Origin: Trichococcus alkaliphilus
Lineage (GTDB): Bacteria; Bacillota; Bacilli; Lactobacillales; Aerococcaceae
Reading direction: 5' to 3'
Assembly (NCBI RefSeq): GCF_003008695.1
Contig: NZ_PXZT01000017.1
Span: 1-55,805 of the forward strand
DNA length: 55,805 nucleotides
The position numbers and the translations under genes were made by a program. Below, in pieces: positions 7,829-16,344 of this stretch (positions are counted from its first letter, which is position 1; each line of letters begins with the position of its first letter). A model generated the notes under the pieces. That model made no database searches, was not told the DNA's origin, and saw only the letters and a list, made by a program, of their open reading frames with translations.

Positions 7829-8860
7829 TTAGTAGAAAACGCAAACGCACTCTGGCGCGTAGACGTCTTTTTGCAGCAACGTCAATTTGCCTGTTTCTGC
7901 ATCGCGTTCGAACAAAGTCAGGTTGTCTGAATCCTGATGAGCCACGATCACAAATTGGCCGCTTGGATCCAAGTTGAAGTCACGCGGGATATTTCCTTCA
8001 GTAGGTACATATTCCACCAATGACAATGTTTCTCCGTCTTCGGATACCGCATAGACAACCAATGAATCATGACCTCGGTTGGAAGCATAAACGAACTTGC
8101 CATCAGCGGAAATGCGGATAGCCGCGCCGCCATTGAAACCGGTATGCTCTTCAGGGATAGTCGTGATGACTTGCAATAATGAGAAAGTGCCTGCTGCTGC
8201 ATCATAAGCCAACACTTCGACATCGCTGCTCAATTCGCCGAACAAGTAAGCCACTTTGCCGTTCGGATGGAAAACCAAGTGACGCGGGCCAGTGCCAGGA
8301 GTCGCTTTATAGCGGGCAACTTCGGTCAGTTTGCCTTCATCGGAAACTGTGTAGGTATACACTTCATCGGTTCCCAAATCGCATGACAGCAAGTATTTTT
8401 TGTCCGGAGAAAGCGCGCTGTAATGTACATGCGGAATGTTTTGGTTTTCATGGATGCTTGAACCTTCATGTTGCGCACGGTCAGTCATCGTGAAGGAGCC
8501 GTCAGCATTCTCTTTGTAGACAGTCAAGTATCCGCCGTGGTAATTGGCAGTGAAGATCAATTTTTTGTCTTCGTCGAAGTAGATGTAGCAAGGCGCAGAT
8601 CCTTCGGCAGAAATTTCGGCTACCTTGTCATAGGTTCCGTTTTCATTTTTCTTGAAAGAAGTGATGCCGCCGCCTTCGTCTGTTTTGGAAATCGCGTACA
8701 GTGTTTCTTTGTCCGCAGATAAGTCCAGATAAGTAGGGCTGTCGACTTCCGCAATCAAGCGATAATCACGCAATTCTTTTTTATCGGTGTCCAAAATGAT
8801 TTGATGAACCCCTTTACTTTCTCTTTTCGTGTAAGAGCCAAGATATAAAACTTGTTCCAT
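7829..8860 (-). CDS. pgl: 6-phosphogluconolactonase, beta-propeller (YkgB/Pgl) type
   Basis: Hydrolyses 6-phosphogluconolactone to 6-phosphogluconate in the oxidative pentose phosphate pathway. The 343 residues start LYLGSYTKRESKGVHQI, as in the seven-bladed lactonase family (PF10282). They show repeated blade motifs (SPTYLDLSADKETLYAIS, NIPHVHYSALSPDKKYLLSCDLGTD, GPRHLVFHPNGKVAYLFGE, NIPRDFNLDPSGQFVIVA). It is cytoplasmic, with no signal peptide. AGGAGGT precedes the ATG. No other pentose phosphate gene is adjacent, and members of this family with other lactone substrates exist, so the reaction is inferred from the family. Confidence 0.85.
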   Translation of the reverse strand: MEQVLYLGSYTKRESKGVHQIILDTDKKELRDYRLIAEVDSPTYLDLSADKETLYAISKTDEGGGITSFKKNENGTYDKVAEISAEGSAPCYIYFDEDKKLIFTANYHGGYLTVYKENADGSFTMTDRAQHEGSSIHENQNIPHVHYSALSPDKKYLLSCDLGTDEVYTYTVSDEGKLTEVARYKATPGTGPRHLVFHPNGKVAYLFGELSSDVEVLAYDAAAGTFSLLQVITTIPEEHTGFNGGAAIRISADGKFVYASNRGHDSLVVYAVSEDGETLSLVEYVPTEGNIPRDFNLDPSGQFVIVAHQDSDNLTLFERDAETGKLTLLQKDVYAPECVCVFY

Positions 8861-8891
8861 CCAAAGACCTCCTAAATATTATGATAATTCC

Positions 8892-8900
8892 ATTATAACA
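8892..8900 (-). promoter_or_regulatory. Extended -10 promoter of the lactonase gene
   Basis: Minus-strand TGTTATAAT is an extended -10 element (TGnTATAAT) about 32 bp upstream of the gene. No good -35 is visible. Confidence 0.5.
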
Positions 8901-9034
8901 AACGCCATTCACAATTACAGGGAAAAAAGCTTGTAAAGCAAATAAAGTTGGATTCAATGGCATAATCAATGGTTTGCCAAAAAAACTGTGATAGAATAGT
9001 AGTTGTAAAATGTGTCTGAAAAGGGGATATGTCA

Positions 9035-9394
9035 ATGCAAAGCAAAGTAATTCAAATTGGAGAAAAAGCGATAGATATAAAGGAACCGATGATCATCCTG
9101 TTCGATGACAGCGCAACGGAACTGTTGCAGGAGGTTTCCGTCATCCATCGTTTTGTGGAGCCGCAGGAATGGTTCGAGCTGGCGGACGGTGACCGGATTT
9201 TGTTTGACGACCAGGAATACCGCATATCCTATGTCGGTTCGCATGTCCTGAAAAATCTGCAGTCGATCGGCCACACGACCATGATTTTCAAAAATTGGGA
9301 TGATGAACGCCTGGAAACAAGCATCTATTTGACTCCTTACGTTTTGCCGGCAATAACGGACGGCACCACCATTACTTATAAGAAGAAAGATTGA
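9035..9394 (+). CDS. Orphan PTS glucitol/sorbitol-type EIIA domain protein
   Basis: A 119-residue cytoplasmic protein that resembles GutA/SrlB, the EIIA of glucitol PTS permeases. It shares the start V-x-x-IGEKAID, a central VIH (the likely phosphorylated histidine), VGSHVLKNLQSIGHTTMIF and the TDGTTITYK ending. No EIIB, EIIC or sorbitol dehydrogenase gene is nearby. It begins an apparent operon with an AI-2E transporter, sppA and an RDD protein, so its job may be regulatory rather than sugar uptake. The ATG at 9035 is 8 nt from AAGGGG; the earlier ATG at 9029 is too close. Confidence 0.8.
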   Translation: MQSKVIQIGEKAIDIKEPMIILFDDSATELLQEVSVIHRFVEPQEWFELADGDRILFDDQEYRISYVGSHVLKNLQSIGHTTMIFKNWDDERLETSIYLTPYVLPAITDGTTITYKKKD

Positions 9395-9405
9395 AGGTGA
9401 GTCCC

Positions 9406-10605
9406 ATGGAAAGAGCTCCGCGTAGAGGAACGAAATCCGGGAATCGGTTGTCGTGGTTCGAAAGATGGTTTCTGAACAATAAATTCGTGACTGTCCTGTT
9501 GATCACTTTACTGCTTCTCCTGATCGTTTTGGTATTTTCAAAAGTATCTTATCTTTTAGGGCCGATAGGCAGCTTCTTCAGTGTCATCGGCTTTCCGCTG
9601 ATAATGGCGGGTATTTTTTATTACATGCTGAATCCGTTGGTTACGCTGATGGAGAAGCGGGGCATCAAGCGTTTTGCCGGAACGTGGATCGCTTTCGTGC
9701 TGGTTTTGCTGCTGATGATCTGGGGGTTTGCGATCTTGATTCCGATAATCCGTGATCAGACGATAGGCATTGTCCGCGAATTTCCGGCTTATTGGCAGGC
9801 GCTCGAGAGCATGACGATCGAATTGGTCAATTATGATTGGTTCACCTCCCTGCAGGATCAGATCAACGAAATCAATGCGGACATCTTCAACAGCGTTTCT
9901 GCGAAATTGAATGAAGTCTTGTCGAACACGGTCAGCGGCTTGGGCAGTGTCGTCGGATTGTTGACGAATGCGTTTGTGGGAATCATCACGATGCCGATCA
10001 TTCTGTATTATCTGCTGAAAGAAGGAGAGAAGTTGCCGCTGACTTTTCTGCAATTCTTTCCCACAAATCTGAGGGAATCGATTGGGGAACTGTTGAAGAA
10101 AATCAATACACAGATTAGCCAATACGTGCGCGGCCAGATAATAGTTGCTTTCTTTGTCGGGCTGATGTTTGTCATCGGCTATGCCATCGTCGGAATGAAG
10201 TTCGGCATCGTCTTGGGGATACTCGCAGGTTTCCTGAACATCATCCCGTACATGGGGTCCTTCATTGCGATGATACCAGCGGTGATCGTTGCGATTGTGG
10301 ATTCACCGCTGATGTTGGCAAAAGTGATGCTTGTTTTCTCGATTGAGCAATTCATCGAGGGGCGCGTCATTTCGCCGCAGGTACTCGGCAGCAATCTCGA
10401 GGTCCATCCCGTAACGATCATTTTCGTATTGCTTACGGCAGGAAAACTGTTCGGCCTGACCGGATTCATCTTGGGCATTCCCGGTTATGCTGTCCTCAAA
10501 GTGCTGTTCATGCATATTTTCGATTGGTACAAAGAGATTTCCGGATTGTATTTGGATGAACCTGAAGTCGAAGAAGAACCGGACGAAGATTATGTTCAAG
10601 AATAA
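9406..10605 (+). CDS. AI-2E family transporter (YdiK/PerM type)
   Basis: A 399-residue polytopic membrane protein of the autoinducer-2 exporter-like (PF01594) family. Known members export AI-2 or act as Na+/H+ antiporters, so the substrate is open. A basic N-terminus is followed by paired hydrophobic helices (FVTVLLITLLLLLIVLVFS; SFFSVIGFPLIMAGIFYYML). A soluble segment spans about residues 120-190, then come GIITMPIILYYLLKEGE and the conserved C-terminal run GILAGFLNIIPYMGSFIA...EGRVISPQVLGSNLEVHP. The tail is strongly acidic (EVEEEPDEDY). I use the ATG at 9406 with AAGGTGAG 4 nt upstream; an in-frame TTG at 9391 overlaps the preceding stop. Confidence 0.9.
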   Translation: MERAPRRGTKSGNRLSWFERWFLNNKFVTVLLITLLLLLIVLVFSKVSYLLGPIGSFFSVIGFPLIMAGIFYYMLNPLVTLMEKRGIKRFAGTWIAFVLVLLLMIWGFAILIPIIRDQTIGIVREFPAYWQALESMTIELVNYDWFTSLQDQINEINADIFNSVSAKLNEVLSNTVSGLGSVVGLLTNAFVGIITMPIILYYLLKEGEKLPLTFLQFFPTNLRESIGELLKKINTQISQYVRGQIIVAFFVGLMFVIGYAIVGMKFGIVLGILAGFLNIIPYMGSFIAMIPAVIVAIVDSPLMLAKVMLVFSIEQFIEGRVISPQVLGSNLEVHPVTIIFVLLTAGKLFGLTGFILGIPGYAVLKVLFMHIFDWYKEISGLYLDEPEVEEEPDEDYVQE

Positions 10606-10630
10606 TCGAAACGAAAAGGGGTAATGCTTC

Positions 10631-11671
10631 ATGAACAAAAAGAGATGGATTGCGGTGGCAATCGCGCTTGTGCTTTTCGTTGCATCACTTGGCTCGCAAT
10701 TCCTGTCGACCCGGTTGGCTGATCAAACCGAAGATTCACTGAGCCAACTTACCGGCAACCTGATACCAGGGACGAGCCTGCAGGAAAGTGTTCTGGAAAG
10801 CGGCGATGCCAGCAACCGGATTGCGGTTCTGCATATCGAAGGCACGATCCAATCAGGTGCTGGCAGTATGCTGACGGACGGTTCCAGCTATGATCACGAC
10901 CTTTTCTTGGAGCAGTTGAAAGCCATCGAAGAGGATGACACGATCAAAGGGATTTTCCTGATAGTGGACAGCCCGGGTGGTGGGGTATATGAAAGTGCGG
11001 AGGCGCACGATAAATTGTACCGCATCGCTGCTGAGAAGGAACTTCCGGTCTATGCTTCGATGCAAGGTACGGCCGCAAGCGGGGGCTACTACATTTCCGC
11101 TGGTGCGGACAAAATTTATGCTACAGCTGAAACGACTACCGGTTCGATCGGTGTCATCATGCAAGCAATCGAATACTCTGGCCTGCTTGAAAAATTGGGT
11201 ATCGAATACAATACGATCAAGTCAGGCAGCCTCAAGGATATCGGGTCGCCGGATCGGGATATGACGGAAGAAGAACGTGCGTTGCTTCAGGCATACGTCG
11301 ATGAGGCTTATCAGCGTTTCGTCACCGTCGTATCGACGGGAAGGGATATGCCGGAAGAAGAGGTCCGCGCTGTTGCGAACGGCATGATTTATTCGGGAAC
11401 CCAAGCCCAGTCGCTAGGGTTGGTGGATGAGATAGCCTACACGGATGATGCCTTGAAAGCGATGAAAGCAGCTTATGACCTCGAGGATGCGGAAGTGTTC
11501 GACTATACTTCGACACCTGGCTTGTTTTCTGATTTTTCTTGGTTGTTCGCTCAGGCGGCTGCCAAACTGACTAGCCAGGACAACCAGACGCTTTCTGAAC
11601 TGCAGCTGCTCCGTGACACTTTCGGGACAACTGCCGCTCCGAGATTGCTTTATCTCTACGGAGGTGAGTGA
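10631..11671 (+). CDS. sppA: Signal peptide peptidase SppA
   Basis: Membrane-bound serine protease that degrades cleaved signal peptides. An N-terminal hydrophobic anchor (residues 5-22) precedes the protease domain. Motifs in order: VDSPGGGVYES, the nucleophile Ser in TAASGGYYISAGADKIYA, TTTGSIGVIM, and the catalytic Lys in IKSGSLKDIGSPDRDMTEEE, the Ser/Lys dyad arrangement of Bacillus SppA. At 346 residues it is the short, single-domain form. AAGGGG lies 9 nt before ATG. It shares one base with the start of the downstream RDD gene (TGATG), consistent with translational coupling. Confidence 0.94.
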   Translation: MNKKRWIAVAIALVLFVASLGSQFLSTRLADQTEDSLSQLTGNLIPGTSLQESVLESGDASNRIAVLHIEGTIQSGAGSMLTDGSSYDHDLFLEQLKAIEEDDTIKGIFLIVDSPGGGVYESAEAHDKLYRIAAEKELPVYASMQGTAASGGYYISAGADKIYATAETTTGSIGVIMQAIEYSGLLEKLGIEYNTIKSGSLKDIGSPDRDMTEEERALLQAYVDEAYQRFVTVVSTGRDMPEEEVRAVANGMIYSGTQAQSLGLVDEIAYTDDALKAMKAAYDLEDAEVFDYTSTPGLFSDFSWLFAQAAAKLTSQDNQTLSELQLLRDTFGTTAAPRLLYLYGGE

Positions 11672-12237
11672 TGATGGAAGAGCAAACCACTACGCATGAA
11701 GAACGCTTGGAAGAGATCCGGAAAAAGAAAGTAGCCTGGGAGGAAGCCGAGCGCTTTTCCGACCAGCAGGAACGCCCGTTTCACCGCTATCCGGATTACG
11801 TTTTCGCCGGTTTTTGGATCCGGTTCTTTGCCTACCTCGTCGACCTGCTTGTCGTGCAGGCTTTGGTGGCGATCCTGATCAAGCCAATCTTCGCTTTGGG
11901 CGGCATCAATATGCAAGGGAACGATCCCTTAAGCTTGTACGGATTTTTTCAGTTGCTTATCTTTGTCGGGTATTTCATATTGATGACGAAATATACGAAC
12001 GGCCAAACACTTGGAAAAATGATCTTCGGCATCCGTGTCGTCTGCTTCAAGGAAGAAAAACTCAGTTGGCAGACTATCCTGATCCGCGAAGGCGTCGGCC
12101 GCTATATCGGCAAAGTCGTGGCTGTGATCTATCTGGTCGCTGCCTTCCAAAACAAGAAACAACATCCGATCGATATGCTTTGCGATACGTCGGTCGTGAC
12201 TGAAAACAGCATCAGGGCTTTGCAAGAAAGTTACTAA
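11671..12237 (+). CDS. RDD family membrane protein
   Basis: A 188-residue protein with a charged N-terminal region of about 40 residues followed by the RDD domain. GFWIRFFAYLVDLLVVQALVAIL contains the Arg and Asp residues that name the family. The second pair of helices is FFQLLIFVGYFILM and the third region has GQTLGKMIFGIRVV. Several RDD proteins work in Na+/H+ exchange or transport, but the role here is unknown. ATG codons at 11671 and 11674 both follow GGAGG; a GTG at 11668 is closer. The next gene downstream lies beyond a strong terminator. Confidence 0.88.
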   Translation: MMEEQTTTHEERLEEIRKKKVAWEEAERFSDQQERPFHRYPDYVFAGFWIRFFAYLVDLLVVQALVAILIKPIFALGGINMQGNDPLSLYGFFQLLIFVGYFILMTKYTNGQTLGKMIFGIRVVCFKEEKLSWQTILIREGVGRYIGKVVAVIYLVAAFQNKKQHPIDMLCDTSVVTENSIRALQESY

Positions 12238-12270
12238 AAGTTACTAGTAGAGAGAACAAATGTGGAAAAA

Positions 12271-12309
12271 CGGCATGCGACCGGTGGTTATCGGTCGCAT
12301 GCCGTTTTT
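12271..12309 (+). terminator. Terminator of the sppA-RDD operon
   Basis: A perfect 13-bp stem CGGCATGCGACCG (12271-12283) with CGGTCGCATGCCG (12292-12304), an 8-nt loop, then T5. Confidence 0.93.
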
Positions 12310-12334
12310 GTGTTGTGGTAATTTTTTTGCGGGA

Positions 12335-12515
12335 TGGTCGGAGGAGAACGTGAATAATAGTGTTGAACTCCGGCGACGCCGTCGTTCGCCGGAGAAGAGC
12401 GGTAAACCACAGAATGTCCTCCGGCGAGGACCTGCTCATCGGAAGACATATATCACTCTTCCCTCTCCTCCGGGGAAGCTTGCTTTAACCGAAGGAGGCG
12501 GCAGCGCACCGCTTT
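12335..12515. repeat. Hairpin repeat array, family B (three units plus a half)
   Basis: Units start at CTCCGG at 12368, 12419 and 12468 (spacing 51 and 49 bp). Each is an imperfect hairpin followed by a spacer of about 22 bp; the first is CTCCGGCGA (12368-12376) with TCGCCGGAG (12386-12394). The block before 12368 (GGAGGAGAAC...) matches the 3' half of a further unit. The array fills the gap between the RDD terminator and the YtrA-type gene promoter. The same units recur at 32980 and 50021. Confidence 0.75.
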
Positions 12516-12519
12516 CTGC

Positions 12520-12558
12520 TTGCAAATTCCACCGCTAGTGTTATACTTGTTATATAAC
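12520..12558 (+). promoter_or_regulatory. Promoter and likely autoregulatory operator of the YtrA-type gene
   Basis: TTGCAA (12520-12525), a 16-bp spacer and TATACT (12542-12547). The perfect inverted repeat GTTATA-N7-TATAAC (12540-12558) covers the -10 element. GntR/YtrA regulators commonly bind such palindromes over their own promoter, so autorepression is probable. Confidence 0.6.
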
Positions 12559-12575
12559 GAACAGGAGGGGTAAAT

Positions 12576-12977
12576 ATGTTCATCGAAATTCTCCCGAACA
12601 GCGATACGCCGATCTACACGCAACTGATGTACCAGATCAAAATTGGCATCCTCAAACGGGAATGGTCATATGGGGATGGATTGCCGAGCGTCCGGAGCCT
12701 GGCCAGTGAATTGGGCATCAACATGCATACCGTGAATAAAGCGTATAATCTATTGGCGGACGAAGGCGTGCTGGAAAAAAACCAGAAAGGCTATTTCGTC
12801 AGCGAACGCGCGACGATGGCATCCAATGATCGCACGAAAGCGGCGATGCAGGATAAGCTCAAGGAAATCCTGATCGACAAACAGATTTTTGAAGTCAATG
12901 AAGAAGCGTTCAACGGATGGCTGAACGAAATCGAGAAAGAATTGGAAGGGGAAGGGAAAGCAGATGCTGATATTTAG
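12576..12977 (+). CDS. GntR-family transcriptional regulator, YtrA subfamily
   Basis: A 133-residue DNA-binding protein. The N-terminal winged helix-turn-helix has the GntR signature PIYTQLMYQIKIGI, LPSVRSLASELGINMHTVNKAYNLLADEGVLEKNQKGYFV (residues 12-75). A short helical tail of about 50 residues replaces a ligand domain, as in YtrA-type repressors that react to cell-wall stress. AGGAGGGG lies before ATG. It overlaps the downstream membrane protein gene by 14 bp, so the two are co-transcribed; such regulators often control the membrane or ABC genes next to them. Confidence 0.9.
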   Translation: MFIEILPNSDTPIYTQLMYQIKIGILKREWSYGDGLPSVRSLASELGINMHTVNKAYNLLADEGVLEKNQKGYFVSERATMASNDRTKAAMQDKLKEILIDKQIFEVNEEAFNGWLNEIEKELEGEGKADADI

Positions 12978-14100
12978 TTGGTTCATGGTGATCATGTTTT
13001 TGATTATTGGGGTTGTCAACGGCATTACGCCATATTATAGCCGGTTAGGTACGCCGTTTGGAGTTACCGTTCCGACATCGCATCAAAAGGACCCCTATGT
13101 TTTGAAGCTTAAAAAAGCCTACCTTTATCAAAATATATTTGGGAGTATACTGCTCGCTGCTCCAATCTTTTTCTTCCTTCTCTGGGATGATGAGGAGAAA
13201 GTGGAGATGGTCACCAGCATCTATGTGACGGTCGCGATGTTCGTTTTCATCTTCCTTTCGTTCCTGCTTTACCTGCAGAAAAGGAAGCAGCTCCGCAGTT
13301 GGAAAACAGCAAACGACATCACAATTGAACTGAAAAAACCCAAAATCGTCATCGATACCGCCTATCAAAAAGATCTGAAGGTGGTCTCCCATTCGGTCTT
13401 CGTTTCGGCTCAATTGTTCATCCTGTTGGTGACGGTGGCGGTCACGCTTTATTTCTATGACCTGATACCCGAGCGTTTCCCAGTTCACTGGAACAGCTCG
13501 AATGAACCGGATCGGATCGTCGATAAAACGTATGTGAATGTATTCATGTTGCCGGCGATACAATTGTTGATGATTCCGATGATGTTTTTCAGTCACTATT
13601 CCTTCATCAAATCGAAACAGAAGATTTCACCCTATCTGTCCGACCTCTCCAGCAAGCAGAGCAAATTGTTCCGTCAGGCTTGGTCCTATTACTTCCTCGT
13701 CGTGACGGTGCTGACGCAGCTCTTGTTGAGCGGCATCCATTTCTTTTCCTTGTTCTTCGCAGACAAGGGTGCCCAGTGGATCATCGGTATGACGATTCCG
13801 TTCGTGGTCATCATAGTTGGGTACAGCGTCTATCTGACCTGGAAATACGGCCAAGGCGGTGAAAAATTGTTCCTGAACGAAGCGGGTGAACTGCCGGATG
13901 AAGTGACGGAAGCGGACGAAGAGCGTTACTGGAAGTGGGGCGTATGGTATTACAACCCGGAAGATCCATCGATATTTGTCGAAAAACGCTTCGGCATCGG
14001 AAGCACACTGAATATGGCGAGATGGCAATCATGGGCTTTCGTCGCCGGTCTGTTGGCCTTTGTAGTGCTGACGATTGTGCTTTCGTTCGCGATGGAATAA
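12964..14100 (+). CDS. DUF1648/DUF5808 multi-pass membrane protein
   Basis: A 378-residue membrane protein with about eight hydrophobic helices. The central part has IPERFPVHWNSSNEPD, the core of DUF1648 (SdpI-like immunity region). The C-terminal part has YWKWGVWYYNPEDPSIFVEKRFGIGSTLN, typical of DUF5808. Related proteins sit next to YtrA- or ArsR-type regulators and in one case (SdpI) give immunity to a toxin. Here it overlaps the YtrA-type regulator gene, so an envelope-stress or immunity role under that regulator is plausible but unproven. Confidence 0.83.
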   Translation: MLIFSWFMVIMFLIIGVVNGITPYYSRLGTPFGVTVPTSHQKDPYVLKLKKAYLYQNIFGSILLAAPIFFFLLWDDEEKVEMVTSIYVTVAMFVFIFLSFLLYLQKRKQLRSWKTANDITIELKKPKIVIDTAYQKDLKVVSHSVFVSAQLFILLVTVAVTLYFYDLIPERFPVHWNSSNEPDRIVDKTYVNVFMLPAIQLLMIPMMFFSHYSFIKSKQKISPYLSDLSSKQSKLFRQAWSYYFLVVTVLTQLLLSGIHFFSLFFADKGAQWIIGMTIPFVVIIVGYSVYLTWKYGQGGEKLFLNEAGELPDEVTEADEERYWKWGVWYYNPEDPSIFVEKRFGIGSTLNMARWQSWAFVAGLLAFVVLTIVLSFAME

Positions 14101-14114
14101 CGATAAGCATATAC

Positions 14115-14154
14115 AAAAACAGAGGCCGGGACATTTGTCCCGACCTCTGTTTTT
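14115..14154. terminator. Bidirectional terminator between convergent genes
   Basis: Stem arms ACAGAGG (14119-14125) and CGGGAC (14127-14132) pair with GTCCCG (14137-14142) and CCTCTGT (14144-14150), with A5 before and T5 after. It ends both the YtrA operon and the murT-gatD operon. Confidence 0.9.
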
Positions 14155-14158
14155 CAGT

Positions 14159-14821
14159 TTATTTTTTAATCTTTTTGTTATGTTGGGCAATGGCCATATC
14201 GACGATGCGGTTAGCCAGGTGGATGTTGCGGACCAACAGGGGCCCGTGGAAATAGGAACAGAAGACATTTTTGTAGCGGGCGCCTTCGGTCTTATCTTCC
14301 CCGTTATTGCCCATCCCTTTTTCGACTTTTCCGAGCGGGCGCATGTTTTCGCCAAGGAAGGTCCGTCCGTTATGGTTTTCGAATCCCTCATAGGTCTCAT
14401 TGAATTCCTCGCTGCGGATCGTGATGTCGCCGATGAACCGGTTGTTGTCCTGGCTCAATGTATAGTGATCCAGGGCACTGATGCCGGAAATTTTGTTGCC
14501 GGAAGCATCCATATAATAGTGGCCCAACAATTGGTAGCCACCACAGATGGCCAATACCACGCCATCATTTTCGATATATTCCTTGATTCCTTCTGCTTTA
14601 TCCTGAATGTCTTTGGAGACGATGTACTGTTCGTAATCCTGGCCGCCCCCGAAAAAGACGAGGTCATATTTTTCTGGATCGAAAGGCTGGTCCAAACTGA
14701 TGATTTCCGTTTCGAAATCAACGCCTTTTTCACGGGCACAGTACTGGAGCATCAAGAGATTCCCATTGTCGCCGTATGTGTTCAGCAGGTTGCCGTACAA
14801 GTGGCAAATACGTAGTCGCAT
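14159..14821 (-). CDS. gatD: Lipid II isoglutaminyl synthase, glutaminase subunit GatD
   Basis: Class I glutamine amidotransferase (CobB/CobQ type) of 220 residues that supplies ammonia to MurT for amidating the alpha-carboxyl of D-Glu in the peptidoglycan stem. The nucleophile is C93 in AICGGYQLLGHYY and the likely catalytic histidine is H192 in FHGPLL. GGGQDYEQ (about residue 58) is also family-typical. Its ATG follows the murT stop codon directly (0 nt), which fits tight coupling of a 1:1 complex. It acts at the cytoplasmic face of the membrane on lipid II. Confidence 0.95.
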   Translation of the reverse strand: MRLRICHLYGNLLNTYGDNGNLLMLQYCAREKGVDFETEIISLDQPFDPEKYDLVFFGGGQDYEQYIVSKDIQDKAEGIKEYIENDGVVLAICGGYQLLGHYYMDASGNKISGISALDHYTLSQDNNRFIGDITIRSEEFNETYEGFENHNGRTFLGENMRPLGKVEKGMGNNGEDKTEGARYKNVFCSYFHGPLLVRNIHLANRIVDMAIAQHNKKIKK

Positions 14822-16174
14822 TTATTTCATCCTTTCCGCTATATAGCCTTGGTTCGCCAGCTCTTTACGGAGTTGCAGCACAGCGGTGTAAGTTGCCATC
14901 ACATAGATTTTTTTCGTCGGAGACTTTTTGAAAGCTTTGATGACATCCGTGATTTCCGGCAAAACTTCCAGTTTTTCTTCCGGAATACCGGCAACCTTCA
15001 TCCGTAAAGTCAACTCTTTTTGACGGATACCGCTGACAGTCACTTTTGGGATGTCAAAATCCAAAAACTTCTCGTAATTCCCGTCCCAGATCCAACTGAC
15101 ATCGGTTCCGTCTGCCGGGCGGTCATTCAGGATCGAGACGACGCTGAACGGTTCTTCTTCGTAATGCAGAAGATCGATGACCTGATTCAGACCGACCGGA
15201 TTTTTGATCAGGTTCAGGATGATTTCCTTGTCATCGACGGTGATCGTTTCCTGACGGCCGAATTTTTGCTGGGCAGCCGAGAAACCGGCTTGGATCTCTT
15301 CCGGAGTCAAGCCGAAATGTTTGCCGACGGAATAGGCAGCCAAGGCGTTATAGACGTTATAGAGACCGGCGATATTCGTGTGGAACGGATGTCCATCGAT
15401 TTCAAATGAAGAACTCTTGTGCGTCAATTTGTCCACTTTGGTGACAGCGTAAGCCAATTCCGGACGTTTGAAATCGCAATGAGCGCAGTAATATTTTCCT
15501 AGGTTGCTGTAGGTATTGAATTTGTAGCGCAATATGTGCTGGCATTTCGGACAAAGCACGCCGTCCGTGTTGTAATGCGCCAAGGTGTCGCCATCCGGTT
15601 CGTGATTGAAACCGAAATAGATTTGTTTGTTGACCAACTCTTTGGAGTTGAAGATCGGGCTGTCACCGTTCGCCAGGATGACGGCATCAGGTGCCAGAGC
15701 AGCGCCATCGACCATTTTTTGGTAGATTGTGTAGATTTCGCCGAATCGGTCCATCTGATCGCGGAAAACATTCGTGTTGACGATGACTTTCGGCTTGATG
15801 AACTTCGTCACCTTGACCAGGCTAGCTTCATCAACCTCAAGAACAGCAAAGGCTCTTTCCTTTTTTACTTTACGCGAATAGCCTTCCAGGAACGAGGAGA
15901 TGATGCCTTGCTCCATGTTGGCGCCGGTAGGATTCGTCAAGATATGCGGGTATTTTTGCTGCAGGACATGATAAGTCAACGAAGTCGTCAGTGTTTTGCC
16001 GTTCGTGCCGGTGATGATGACGACATCAAAATTTTCAGAAAGGTGTTGCAACACGTCGGGATCCAATTTGACGGCCAGTTTGCCGGGCAGACTGGTTCCG
16101 CCTTTAGTGAAAGTCTGAAGACCCCACTGGGCGATTTTGCCGATATTGATTGCTAGTGAACCGCGGATAGTCAA
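14822..16174 (-). CDS. murT: Lipid II isoglutaminyl synthase, ligase subunit MurT
   Basis: Mur-ligase family enzyme of 450 residues that activates the D-Glu carboxyl of lipid II with ATP and amidates it with ammonia from GatD. Seen: the P-loop VVIITGTNGKTLTT (about residue 54), VLEVDEASL, NVFRDQMDRFGE, and a Cys4 zinc-ribbon insertion (CPKCQHILRY...YYCAHCDF) special to MurT. The C-terminal DUF1727 part contains LIKNPVGLNQVIDLL and ILNDRPADGTDVSWIWD. The true start is TTG at 16174 (AAGGAG 9 nt upstream, MTIRGSLAINIGKIAQW). Upstream in-frame codons back to 16291 lack a ribosome site and would add an unrelated 39 residues. Confidence 0.95.
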   Translation of the reverse strand: MTIRGSLAINIGKIAQWGLQTFTKGGTSLPGKLAVKLDPDVLQHLSENFDVVIITGTNGKTLTTSLTYHVLQQKYPHILTNPTGANMEQGIISSFLEGYSRKVKKERAFAVLEVDEASLVKVTKFIKPKVIVNTNVFRDQMDRFGEIYTIYQKMVDGAALAPDAVILANGDSPIFNSKELVNKQIYFGFNHEPDGDTLAHYNTDGVLCPKCQHILRYKFNTYSNLGKYYCAHCDFKRPELAYAVTKVDKLTHKSSSFEIDGHPFHTNIAGLYNVYNALAAYSVGKHFGLTPEEIQAGFSAAQQKFGRQETITVDDKEIILNLIKNPVGLNQVIDLLHYEEEPFSVVSILNDRPADGTDVSWIWDGNYEKFLDFDIPKVTVSGIRQKELTLRMKVAGIPEEKLEVLPEITDVIKAFKKSPTKKIYVMATYTAVLQLRKELANQGYIAERMK

Positions 16175-16344
16175 ATAAATTCGCTCCTTACTTATGTATC
16201 TCTTGCCATCATAGCATATAACAAGGCTTTTTTCGATAGCGTAAGTATAGCAGAATTTGCCTGGATTGAATATTTTTAGATGCCTTTGCATGTAAGGAAT
16301 GGGTGTTACGATTGCCGGAGGACAGCTGATGATCGTGAATTTTA

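Noticed and set aside
12335-12515. Family B arrays as CRISPR
   Set aside because: Repeats are too degenerate, the hairpin arms vary between units, spacers are about 22 bp, and no cas genes are present.
12260-12538. A 92-codon open frame over the terminator and repeat array
   Set aside because: It begins just before a strong terminator, spans the hairpin array and has no ribosome site or recognisable domain.
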